32,480 nucleotides of DNA. It comes from Candidatus Cloacimonadota bacterium. GTDB taxonomy: Bacteria > Cloacimonadota > Cloacimonadia > Cloacimonadales > TCS61. The stretch lies in assembly GCA_016935235.1 (NCBI GenBank), contig JAFGRJ010000172.1, positions 1-32,480 of the forward strand. The letters run 5' to 3'. The first letter of the stretch is position 1; every line of letters starts with the position of its first letter. Shown piece after piece: positions 7,799 through 15,674 of this stretch. A program made the translations under genes and the position numbers. The notes below the pieces were generated by a model that saw only the letters and a list, made by a program, of their open reading frames with translations, did not search any database and had not been told where the DNA came from.

Positions 7799-9580
7799 TT
7801 ACAATCCATACTTGGTGATATCGCTTATTATTTCTTTCAAATGCTCGTAATGGGTCGTGATATTCTCTGCAGAAAATCCACCGGGCATGAAGCGAGCCTT
7901 GTTGCAGTTATCAAAAAAATTTTCGATCCTGCTGTATATCTGCTGTTCCAGCTGACTGTTGCGGAGACGCTGCAACAGGATTTCTGTCGCGCTGCCCCGG
8001 TTTAGCTTCAGTCGATCAGCCAGATAATTGGTTAAACCTGTCTGTGCAGCCCGATAGAATTCACTTTTACCTTCTCGGGCATAATAAGTGGCTTTTTTCC
8101 AATATTTCTTCAGAATGCTTCTGGCTTTTCTCTGCCTCTGATAATCTATGTTTTCGTTTAATCTGACCTGTTCTCTGGCAAGCAGGACCGTGGCGGGAAT
8201 GGTCAGGGTAAATAATATCCAGAGTAACCAGTAACCAGGCAGGGAAAAGAATAGAATCAGATCATGGAGATCGGAATCAGCGATGATGAAGCTGATATCA
8301 CGATTCTCGAGCTGCACCAGGGTCTGGGCAGTTGAAGAAGGAATGTAATTGCGATCGCCTTCTATAACAGTAAGATTGTATGACTTACTGTAAAGTGTCC
8401 TGTAACTGCCACTTTTTACATCGAAAAAGGAGAACTCCAGAGGTTCTATCGTAAAACTGCCCTGTTCCTGAGCTACCACCAGATATTTGACGATTTTCTT
8501 TCCCGAAATTTTATCTTCATTTATTTCAGTTGTTATTTCGGGATCAAAGAATCTCAGATGGCGCTGTTCTGGCAGAACAGGTAAAGTGAGATGATTGAGA
8601 TTGCCGGAACCTGCCAGTTCCAAAGTGTAGGTAAAAGAGTCTCCTACTTTAAGTTCTGTGTCACTGACAGTGGTATTTATTCTGAAATTGCCGACAGCAC
8701 CACTGAAATTACTGGGTTTACCTGCTTCCGGAAGATCCTGGACCATAACTGTAACAGGGCTGGCATCGATGGTCAGGCGCTTGGTACTGCCAAAATCAAA
8801 GAAACTGCGGGATTGGGTACGGATATCGACAATTATTTCCGGGGAAGGTATGGTAAGAATACCGGTCTGATTCGGAAATAAAGCTATGGTGCGCATCAGC
8901 ATTTGATTGTAGAGTATGCCATTTCTTGTTGTCCTGGTAAATGCTATATTGCTAGGCATGAAGACATCTTCTTTCCAGAATCCGCTGAAATTCGGTTCAG
9001 CACCGAAGGATAGATTGGCAATATCATAGCGTGTAAAAAGAAGGTAATCAACTGTAATCGGTTCATCTTTATACACCTTGTTCTTGCTGATTCTGGTTTC
9101 CAGAAAAAGGTTGTCTTCGATCTCGGTGGTGGTTTCCTGCTGTTGTCTGTTGTTTAAGCTTGGAGGAGGTAGTTTTTCTGTTGTACCCGGAACAACAATA
9201 ATGCTAATTGGCTTGGTACTATAATTTTTATTCTCGTAAGAAATAGTAAGGGGAGGGATGAGGAATTTTCCTGTCTTCAGGGGCTTCAGGGTATATGTAA
9301 AACTGATCGTTTTAGTCCTTTCAATTTTACCGTTGATGATACTCACACTTTCGGAGGTTGAACTGGAACTGCCCAGGTTGCGGAAATCGGTTATGCTTGT
9401 TATCCTGGGTGTGGCTATATCCTTAAGGTTCTCACCTGATATCTCAATGGTCAGGCGCAGGTTATCCTGGATGCCCACTCTGTTCTTATCAACATAAGCA
9501 TCTATATTAACAGCCGCATTCAGAAAACTGCCAGTTATTAATAAGGTTAGAAACAGGAAAAATTTACTCTGGTGATTCAT
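7799..9580 (-). CDS. batD: BatD (oxygen tolerance family) membrane-anchored protein
   Basis: A 593-residue protein of the BatD family: signal peptide (MNHQSKFFLFLTLLITGSFLNA), a long periplasmic part made of repeated Ig-like beta domains (for example VDKNRVGIQDNLRLTIEISG at the start and DTELKVGDSFTYTLELAGSGNL at mid-protein), one transmembrane helix at about 449-469 and a cytoplasmic tail of about 120 residues rich in Arg, Lys and Tyr. A TTG at 9592 gives four extra codons but the ATG at 9580 begins a proper signal peptide and follows the batC stop by 5 nt. The family probably presents a large periplasmic scaffold next to the von Willebrand A proteins BatA and BatB. Confidence 0.9.
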   Translation of the reverse strand: MNHQSKFFLFLTLLITGSFLNAAVNIDAYVDKNRVGIQDNLRLTIEISGENLKDIATPRITSITDFRNLGSSSSTSESVSIINGKIERTKTISFTYTLKPLKTGKFLIPPLTISYENKNYSTKPISIIVVPGTTEKLPPPSLNNRQQQETTTEIEDNLFLETRISKNKVYKDEPITVDYLLFTRYDIANLSFGAEPNFSGFWKEDVFMPSNIAFTRTTRNGILYNQMLMRTIALFPNQTGILTIPSPEIIVDIRTQSRSFFDFGSTKRLTIDASPVTVMVQDLPEAGKPSNFSGAVGNFRINTTVSDTELKVGDSFTYTLELAGSGNLNHLTLPVLPEQRHLRFFDPEITTEINEDKISGKKIVKYLVVAQEQGSFTIEPLEFSFFDVKSGSYRTLYSKSYNLTVIEGDRNYIPSSTAQTLVQLENRDISFIIADSDLHDLILFFSLPGYWLLWILFTLTIPATVLLAREQVRLNENIDYQRQRKARSILKKYWKKATYYAREGKSEFYRAAQTGLTNYLADRLKLNRGSATEILLQRLRNSQLEQQIYSRIENFFDNCNKARFMPGGFSAENITTHYEHLKEIISDITKYGL

Positions 9581-9585
9581 GAATA

Positions 9586-10308
9586 TTACCAATACCTGCC
9601 TTTCCTGGCCTTGTCAACATTCATTTTCATTCTCTCTTTTTTCATTTCTTCCTTTTCCTTAGCCAGTAAAGCCTGCAATAACTTTTCAGCCTCCTCTTTG
9701 TTTTTATCTTTGGATTCCTGTTGCTGCTGTTGCTGTGTCTCTTTCTCCTGCTCCTGCTCCTGTTCACCTTCCTGTTGCTGCTGTTGACGATCCTTTTGCT
9801 GCTCCTGTTTTTCCTGCTTTTCCTGTTTTTCTTTATTGTCCTTATTATCCTTATCCTGATCTTTCTGCTGCTGTTGCTGCTGCAGAAAACGGGATGCTAG
9901 TTCATAATTATAACGGGCATCTTCATTATTAGCATCTTCCTGCAGAGCCATACGGTAATTCTCCAGTGCTTCCTTGTATTTCTGCTGCTGAAATTTCACA
10001 TTACCCAGATTCTGCCTTATTTCGGATTTATTGTTGATACTCTCATCACGCAAAGCCAGATTGTAAGAATTTTCAGCTTCCTGTAACTTGCCATTCTTGT
10101 ACTGTGAATTTCCCAGGTTGTAGTGCAACTCACCTTCCCGTGGATATTCCAGAGAATTCTGACCGAAAGTGTTTTCCGATTCCTGATAATCTTCCCCGCT
10201 GTACTGTTTTATCCCTTTCAGGTTTTTTAAAACCTTATCATAGGTAAGAAGTTCCGCCTGTAAAAAGCTGTGCAGCAACAATACCATGGTAATCAAGACC
10301 ACTTTCAT
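9586..10308 (-). CDS. batC: BatC: exported TPR protein with Gln/Lys/Glu-rich tail
   Basis: A 240-residue exported protein with signal peptide (about 1-18), at least two TPR units (about 58-125: LHYNLGNSQYKNGKLQEAEN and IRQNLGNVKFQQQKYKEALE) and a highly charged, Gln-rich low-complexity segment at 143-205. Its place between batB and batD and its TPR content identify it as BatC. The low-complexity tail probably forms an extended or coiled-coil region. The start has AGGAG at good spacing and overlaps the batB stop (ATGA). Confidence 0.85.
   Translation of the reverse strand: MKVVLITMVLLLHSFLQAELLTYDKVLKNLKGIKQYSGEDYQESENTFGQNSLEYPREGELHYNLGNSQYKNGKLQEAENSYNLALRDESINNKSEIRQNLGNVKFQQQKYKEALENYRMALQEDANNEDARYNYELASRFLQQQQQQKDQDKDNKDNKEKQEKQEKQEQQKDRQQQQQEGEQEQEQEKETQQQQQQESKDKNKEEAEKLLQALLAKEKEEMKKERMKMNVDKARKGRYW
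9694..9882 (-). repeat. CAG-type trinucleotide low-complexity tract inside batC
   Basis: The codons for residues 143-205 are mostly CAG/CAA, AAG/AAA and GAG/GAA, including two runs of six Gln codons and one of five. On the plus strand this reads as long TGC/TTG/CTC/TTC tracts. The repeat units are imperfect, so this is an amino-acid composition feature that could still change length by slippage in steps of three bases. Confidence 0.8.
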
Positions 10309-11318
10309 ATCACTCTCCTGTATTTCACCTTCTTACTGGGAATGAGAAAAAACTCCAATAACAGCAAGAGCAGGGTGATGAGCAGAAAATAGTGATATTG
10401 TTCCCGATAGCGGAGAAATTCCCGGGAATCGAATTTCTTTTTCTCGATATTATTTATGTTTTTCATGATCTCGAAGATCTCTGACTGCTGGGGAGTGATG
10501 GGATAAAAAAGGCCGTTGGCCATACTGGCGATCTGAGAGAGAGTGTTAATATCAAGCCTGGTGAAGATAATATCCCCATTGTCATCTTTAGCGTATACAA
10601 CATCCCCGCCTTCATCAGGAAGAGGTATGGTGGAGCCTTCCGGAGAACCAATACCCAGGGTGTAAATGATTGTGCCCTCCCGTGCTGCATTTTCTGCTTT
10701 TTCCAGGGCATTTTCCTCAAGATCCTCTCCATCACTGAATATTATCATCACCTTATGTTTCTCTTTTTCACCAAATAGGGTAAGACCCTGTTCTATGGCT
10801 CCGCCAATATCAGTACCGTAACTGGGTACGGTCTCCGTATCCAGCATACTCAGGAATAATTTTGCCGCTCCATAATCATCGGTGAGTGGACACTGCACGA
10901 AACTTTCTCCAGCAAAGGCAACTATGGCAATCCGGTCACCTTTCAGCTGATCAATAAATAATGATATCTGGTCTTTGGCTCTTTCGATACGACTGGGCTT
11001 GATATCCTGGGCATCCATACTCTTGGAAACATCGATACAGACTACAATATCAATTCCTTCTTTCTTTACTATCTGTATTTCCTTATTCCATTGCGGTCTT
11101 GCTGCTGCTAGGATGATGAATAATATGGCAATGACCAGAAGGCTCGATTTCAATAACCAGTGAAAACGGGAAAAATCCTGGAAAAAGTAGGAATAGAACT
11201 TGATTTCAGCAAATCTGGCGAATTTTCTGCGCTGCCTCTGCCAGAAAGTGGTAATGACAAAGATCAATACAGGCAGCAATAACAGCATAAAGAGAATATT
11301 GGGAAATCCCCATTTCAT
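10305..11318 (-). CDS. batB: BatB: membrane protein with von Willebrand factor A domain
   Basis: A 337-residue protein: two N-terminal membrane helices (about 7-25 and 56-72), a VWA domain with a complete MIDAS motif DVSKS (96-100) plus the downstream T and SDGED positions, and a C-terminal membrane helix (YHYFLLITLLLLLLEFFLI). VWA domains bind metal and protein partners; here the domain faces away from the membrane. The start ATG at 11318 has GAGGA at 8-nt spacing; an upstream extension to 11375 would run into batA and was rejected. It lies 13 nt after batA and overlaps batC by 4 nt. Confidence 0.9.
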   Translation of the reverse strand: MKWGFPNILFMLLLLPVLIFVITTFWQRQRRKFARFAEIKFYSYFFQDFSRFHWLLKSSLLVIAILFIILAAARPQWNKEIQIVKKEGIDIVVCIDVSKSMDAQDIKPSRIERAKDQISLFIDQLKGDRIAIVAFAGESFVQCPLTDDYGAAKLFLSMLDTETVPSYGTDIGGAIEQGLTLFGEKEKHKVMIIFSDGEDLEENALEKAENAAREGTIIYTLGIGSPEGSTIPLPDEGGDVVYAKDDNGDIIFTRLDINTLSQIASMANGLFYPITPQQSEIFEIMKNINNIEKKKFDSREFLRYREQYHYFLLITLLLLLLEFFLIPSKKVKYRRVI

Positions 11319-11331
11319 TTTAATGTCCTCA

Positions 11332-12321
11332 TCAGGGCATTTCAAGCCTGAAAACAACCTGGAACAAAAATTCAAGCAGCAGGATGACCAGTGCTAGAAA
11401 AATGTATTTCCAGAAAAGTTCCCGATAAGTATAATAATTTTCAACTTTCAATTCGACCTTTTCCATCTGATCTATGTAATCAATGATCGCTTTCAATTCT
11501 GCTGTGTTCTGGGCACGTCGTGCTCTTTCAGTACCGGTTATGGCAGCTATCTGGTTCAATGTTTCCATATCGACCTCTATTCTCACTTTCTGATATCTGA
11601 TCCCGAAAGCTGTCTGTACCGGATAGTCAACTTCATTCCGGCTGCCGACTCCGATCGCGTATACTTTGATTCCGAATGTTTCCGCCAGTTTTGCCGCAGT
11701 GACTGGATCTATCTCGCCTGTGTTGTTACGACCATCGGTTATCAGGATTATTACCCGCGATTTGGCTTCAGAATCCTTCAGCCTGGCAACTGCGGTCGCC
11801 AATCCCATCCCGATAGCTGTACCACTGGCTGTTTCATTTATCTTCATGTCATCCATGATGGTCATCAGAATATTATAATCAAGGGTAAGCGGACACTGGG
11901 TGAAAGCGTATTCGGAAAAAATGACCAGACCGATCCGGTCGTTGCGCCGGTTTTCAATAAATTCAACTGCAACTTTTTTTGCCGCTTCTAACCTGTTTAC
12001 CGGCTGGAAGTCTACTGCCTTCATGCTGCCACTTACATCCAGAGCCAATATGATATCGATACCTTTGCCGGTTAACTGCTGATGTTGATTGGCAATACGA
12101 GGCCTTACTAGAGCTATGGTTATAAGAATAATTACCACCGCTCGCAGCCCGAGGGACAAAAAACGCAAGTATTTAGTGTTCCCAGAAGCGGCCCGGAGAA
12201 GATCGAGACGACTGTGGTTGAAATAATTCCTCTTTTTCCGTTTGTAGAATATGTCATATGCCGCCAGGGGAATCAGGAGCAGTAAAAGCCAGAACCATTG
12301 AGGATATACCAGCTCAAGCAT
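11332..12321 (-). CDS. batA: BatA: membrane protein with von Willebrand factor A domain
   Basis: A 329-residue paralogue of BatB with the same plan: two N-terminal membrane helices (about 8-22 and 57-72), a VWA domain with MIDAS DVSGS (95-99), a conserved TDGRNN segment, and one C-terminal membrane helix (about 303-325). The ATG is preceded by AGAGGT and overlaps the end of the upstream BatD-like gene by 8 nt. BatA and BatB are thought to work together with the MoxR ATPase, which would remodel or load the VWA proteins; that link is known for MoxR-VWA pairs in general and inferred here. Confidence 0.9.
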   Translation of the reverse strand: MLELVYPQWFWLLLLLIPLAAYDIFYKRKKRNYFNHSRLDLLRAASGNTKYLRFLSLGLRAVVIILITIALVRPRIANQHQQLTGKGIDIILALDVSGSMKAVDFQPVNRLEAAKKVAVEFIENRRNDRIGLVIFSEYAFTQCPLTLDYNILMTIMDDMKINETASGTAIGMGLATAVARLKDSEAKSRVIILITDGRNNTGEIDPVTAAKLAETFGIKVYAIGVGSRNEVDYPVQTAFGIRYQKVRIEVDMETLNQIAAITGTERARRAQNTAELKAIIDYIDQMEKVELKVENYYTYRELFWKYIFLALVILLLEFLFQVVFRLEMP

Positions 12322-13237
12322 TCTTGACCTCTGAGTCTGTTTTTAGGGCTTTATTCTGATAGCTGTAGAGATAATCCTCCAGCCAGTTCATGGCAGCGGT
12401 GGCTTCTTCCAGGGTGGGTATGAATTTTGCGAATTTGATCCTATCGGCACCGGAAAGGAATCCAAGAATGGCTGATTTCTCCTTATGATCATCGAGAAAC
12501 AGGTCCTGCCTGATCTCACTGGTTGTCATTTCAACGGCCTTAATTTTGAATTCAAGCTCCAGAAACAAACGTAGAATATAGGAAAGTGCGAAGAAGAATT
12601 CAAGAAAATCGCCTTTTGTGAGCAGATTCTTCTCGCTTAAACTTTTAAGCAGTTCCAGGGCGATAAGATAAGGCGGTCTGTCATCCCTAACCGGAGTGTC
12701 TCCGGTTATACTTTTTCTCCTGTACAGGTAGCGGCGCAGATATCTGAAGAATATTAGAATCATAACAATGACCACAATGGGGAGGAGGTAATCCCATATT
12801 CCCAGGTTCAGGATCACCGGGTCCGCTATGTCTCTGATGACCTGAGAACTGTCCGCGATAACCGACTTGATATGCAACTGAAACTCGGATGTCTTTAAAA
12901 TCTGCAAATCCTGATCGGTTTTGACAGTAAATTCCAGTACCGGAAAGGTGTGCTCGCCAGTATCGAAAGGCTGAAAGGTCATCAGGACATGACTTATCTT
13001 TTTTCCTTCTGTCAGCGTTTCAGTTTGCTGGATATCTCTGAGCACAAAAATATCAAGTGTGTCGCTGCGGGGAGCAAAAATACTATCCGTCAATGATGTG
13101 GTGATATCTATCTTAAGTTTGAATGGTGTTCCGATATACAGTTGTGATGGCTTTTCAAGTTTATAGTCCAGATTTAGCGCCAGAACGTTCAATATCATAC
13201 TGAGTAATAAAATGAGTAAAAGGATATTTTTATTCAC
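12314..13237 (-). CDS. BatD-like single-pass membrane protein between DUF58 and batA
   Basis: A 307-residue protein: signal peptide (about 1-20), a periplasmic beta domain (to about 140) in which SLTDSIFAPRSDTLDIFVL and the PFDTGEHTFPVLEFTV segment are like the Ig-like units of BatD, one membrane helix at about 147-165 and a helical cytoplasmic part (about 190-300) that includes LLTKGDFLEFFFALSYILR. This gene position, between DUF58 and batA, is commonly occupied by a protein of this plan (DUF4381-like) in Bat clusters. The start is GTG, overlapping the DUF58 stop (GTGA). Function is unknown; it may be a short counterpart of BatD. Confidence 0.72.
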   Translation of the reverse strand: MNKNILLLILLLSMILNVLALNLDYKLEKPSQLYIGTPFKLKIDITTSLTDSIFAPRSDTLDIFVLRDIQQTETLTEGKKISHVLMTFQPFDTGEHTFPVLEFTVKTDQDLQILKTSEFQLHIKSVIADSSQVIRDIADPVILNLGIWDYLLPIVVIVMILIFFRYLRRYLYRRKSITGDTPVRDDRPPYLIALELLKSLSEKNLLTKGDFLEFFFALSYILRLFLELEFKIKAVEMTTSEIRQDLFLDDHKEKSAILGFLSGADRIKFAKFIPTLEEATAAMNWLEDYLYSYQNKALKTDSEVKNA

Positions 13238-14118
13238 GCTCGACTCTTAATGCGAATTCTGAATTTGAAAAATTTCATTAATTCCGGCACATAGGGCTCA
13301 TCTGTGTATAGGGTTACCAGGTCAATGCCCATGCGCTTGAAATTTTCCTTAACCTGTTCATCATGCTTCAGGAAAAGGGACCTGTATTCTGCCCGTACTC
13401 CTGCGCTGCTGGTGTTCAAGGTGATTCTCTCTCCCGATTCCGGATCACGAAAATACATTAATCCTGCTGGTGGCAACTCTCTTTCTGCCTTGTCGAGGAT
13501 ACGCAGGGCAATTACATCATGTTTCTTTGCCAGTATTTTCAGGCTGTCTTCATAACCAGCGGTAAAGAAATCGGAAACTATAAAAACAATACTCTTCTTT
13601 TTCAAAAGATTATAAAGGTAACTCACAGCGTTCCCAATATCTGTTTCCCTACCTTCCGGTTCCAGATAGAGTATATCCCGCAGTATTCTCAGAGCTGCTT
13701 TACGCCCCTTACGGGGAGGTACATATTTTTCTATTTCGTTGGTAAAAAGGATCAGACCGACCTTATCATTATTGGAAAGAGCTGAGAAGGAAAGCACAGC
13801 AGTTATTTCGGTTATCAGTTCTGATTTCAGGTAATGCCTGGTTCCAAAAAGAGTGGAAGCACTGCTGTCTATAAGAAAAAAAACATTGAGTTCCCTGGTC
13901 TCTTCGAATTTCTTTATATACGGATGCCCCATCCGGGCAGATACATTCCAGTCAATCTGACGAAAGCTGTCTCCCTCCTGATAGGCTCTTACCTCGGAAA
14001 ATTCCAGTCCCTGACCTTTGAAAAGACTATGATATTCCCCGGTGAACAGTTCGCTGACTATATCACGGGTGGTTATTTCTATTTTTCTTATCTTTTTGAG
14101 AATTTCTGTAGTATCCAT
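13234..14118 (-). CDS. DUF58 domain protein (VWA-like) of the MoxR/Bat cluster
   Basis: A 294-residue soluble protein of the DUF58 family. Typical signatures are YHSLFKGQGLEFSEVRAYQEGD (residues about 29-50), the IDWNVSAR motif (about 55-62) and a VWA-like fold with DSSAS (84-88). No membrane segment is present, so it is cytoplasmic or peripheral. DUF58 proteins are almost always encoded just after MoxR and are thought to be its partner or substrate. The gap to moxR is 26 nt. No strong ribosome site is seen before the ATG. Confidence 0.9.
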   Translation of the reverse strand: MDTTEILKKIRKIEITTRDIVSELFTGEYHSLFKGQGLEFSEVRAYQEGDSFRQIDWNVSARMGHPYIKKFEETRELNVFFLIDSSASTLFGTRHYLKSELITEITAVLSFSALSNNDKVGLILFTNEIEKYVPPRKGRKAALRILRDILYLEPEGRETDIGNAVSYLYNLLKKKSIVFIVSDFFTAGYEDSLKILAKKHDVIALRILDKAERELPPAGLMYFRDPESGERITLNTSSAGVRAEYRSLFLKHDEQVKENFKRMGIDLVTLYTDEPYVPELMKFFKFRIRIKSRA

Positions 14119-14144
14119 AGTTATGGCTCTGGTAGAAAAGAGTA

Positions 14145-15131
14145 TTAGGGAACCTCAATCTCATCGAAGATACGGTTGACGATTTCTTCCTGGGTCATCA
14201 TTTCGGCTTCTGCTTCATAGGTAAGAATGATACGGTGACGCAGAATGTCCCTGCCAATGGCTTTTATATCATCCGGGGTGACATAGCCGCGATGTTCCAG
14301 GAAGGCATGCGCTTTGGCTGCTTGAGCCAGATAAATGGAGGCTCGCGGAGAAGCACCATTCTCAATGAGATCGGTGAGCTTCTCCAGGTTTTTGAATTGC
14401 CCCGGTTCTCGGGTGGCAAAGACCAGATCAAGAATATAATCCTTGATCTTGGCTTCCATATAGATATCTTTCACCAGCTGGCGAAGCTCAATGATCTGTT
14501 TGGGACTGATGATCGGACTTACAGGAATTTCATCGTTGTTCACCATCCTTTCCATGATTTGAGCTTCTTCCTGACGGTTGGGATAATTTATGATGAGTTT
14601 GAGCATGAACCTGTCCACCTGAGCTTCGGGAAGAGGAAAAGTTCCTTCCTGTTCAATGGGATTTTGCGTAGCCATTACCAGGAAAGGCTTGGGCAGGGGA
14701 TGGGTGGAATCCCCGATGGTTACCTGGCGCTCCTGCATCGACTCCAGAAGCGCAGATTGTACTTTGGCCGGTGCCCGGTTGATTTCATCTGCCAAAATGA
14801 AGTTGGCAAAAATTGGACCCTTTTTGGGAGTGAATTCACCCGATTTCTGATTATAGATCATGGTACCGATCAGATCTGCGGGTAACAGGTCGGGAGTAAA
14901 CTGAATACGGCGGAATGAAGCCTGAATTGTCCTCGCCAGAGTACTCACCGCTAATGTCTTGGCTAAACCCGGGACACCTTCCAGAAGAATATGACCGTCC
15001 GCAAGCAATCCCACCAGCATCCTTCTGATCATATAATCCTGTCCAACGATTACCTTGCCTATTTCCTGCAGAAGCTTTTCGATAATTTCACTTTTCTCTA
15101 TTACTTTCTTATTTATTTCCTCAATGGTCAT
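14145..15131 (-). CDS. MoxR family AAA+ ATPase
   Basis: A 328-residue AAA+ ATPase of the MoxR family. Walker A is GVPGLAKT (52-59), Walker B ILADE (112-116), followed by the family signature NRAPAKVQSALLESMQE; sensor 1 lies in MATQNP, and the C-terminal lid includes GASPRA. MoxR proteins act as chaperone-like ATPases that mature or activate VWA-domain partners, here DUF58, BatA and BatB. The start is set by GGAGGAG and overlaps the phosphoesterase stop by 4 nt, so the Bat cluster is translationally joined to the upstream argS-phosphoesterase genes. Confidence 0.95.
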   Translation of the reverse strand: MTIEEINKKVIEKSEIIEKLLQEIGKVIVGQDYMIRRMLVGLLADGHILLEGVPGLAKTLAVSTLARTIQASFRRIQFTPDLLPADLIGTMIYNQKSGEFTPKKGPIFANFILADEINRAPAKVQSALLESMQERQVTIGDSTHPLPKPFLVMATQNPIEQEGTFPLPEAQVDRFMLKLIINYPNRQEEAQIMERMVNNDEIPVSPIISPKQIIELRQLVKDIYMEAKIKDYILDLVFATREPGQFKNLEKLTDLIENGASPRASIYLAQAAKAHAFLEHRGYVTPDDIKAIGRDILRHRIILTYEAEAEMMTQEEIVNRIFDEIEVP

Positions 15132-15646
15132 TTCTCCTCCGGAATTCTCTTGATATTAATAATTTCTATATCTTCATTCTTCATATTCTTGAAAATTACT
15201 CTGATCATACTTTTCTCTACTTCCAGAAGAGCAAAGGTGGGGATCCTTCCTTTATCATCATTGCTCTTCAAATGCCCTGGATTAATATAATACTTCCCCG
15301 ATTGCTTCTTAAATTGCCAGGTATGTGTATGTCCGTATAGAATTATATCTGCCTTTACCGCAAAATTGTCCAAATCTCTGGGATCGTGTATCAGAAGAAA
15401 TTTCCAGCCAGCAATATCCGTATATAATCTGACCGGCAGACTTCCGTTTAGATACCGGGGATGAAATATTCCGGGAACTTTTAAGACCTTTTTATCTCTG
15501 GTAAGGTCAATATTGTCATCGAGATCCTCATAATTGTCTCCCAGATGGAAAATGGTGTCCGCATCGCTGGCGGCAGCAAGAGCCTGGCGCAGCAGGACCT
15601 GGTTATTGTGACTATCAGATACAATCAGGATTTTATTCATACTCAT
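15128..15646 (-). CDS. YfcE/MJ0936-family metallophosphoesterase
   Basis: A 172-residue calcineurin-like phosphoesterase. Metal-binding motifs are SDSHNN near the start, HLGDNYEDLD, LIHDPRD and GHTHTWQF; YINPGHL is the usual late motif. The family has phosphodiesterase activity on artificial substrates, with natural substrates largely unknown. The usual GDxxH...GNH pattern is shortened here: the PGIFHPRY segment stands where GN(H/C)D is common. The start is either ATG 15646 (MSMNK) or 15640 (MNK); longer frames run into argS and were rejected. It follows argS by 28 nt and overlaps moxR. Confidence 0.85.
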   Translation of the reverse strand: MSMNKILIVSDSHNNQVLLRQALAAASDADTIFHLGDNYEDLDDNIDLTRDKKVLKVPGIFHPRYLNGSLPVRLYTDIAGWKFLLIHDPRDLDNFAVKADIILYGHTHTWQFKKQSGKYYINPGHLKSNDDKGRIPTFALLEVEKSMIRVIFKNMKNEDIEIINIKRIPEEK

Positions 15647-15674
15647 TATTAGAAAACGGAAAAATTCAGCAGGG

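Noticed and set aside
9572-9932. Cys/Ser/Pro-rich plus-strand frames and a possible CRISPR-like repeat
   Set aside because: These are the complement of the Gln/Glu/Lys codon tract in batC. The repeats are 3-nt units with no spacers, so not CRISPR.
14235-14885. Plus-strand open frame of 216 codons
   Set aside because: It is antisense to the MoxR ATPase, whose Walker motifs are intact, and is explained by codon bias.
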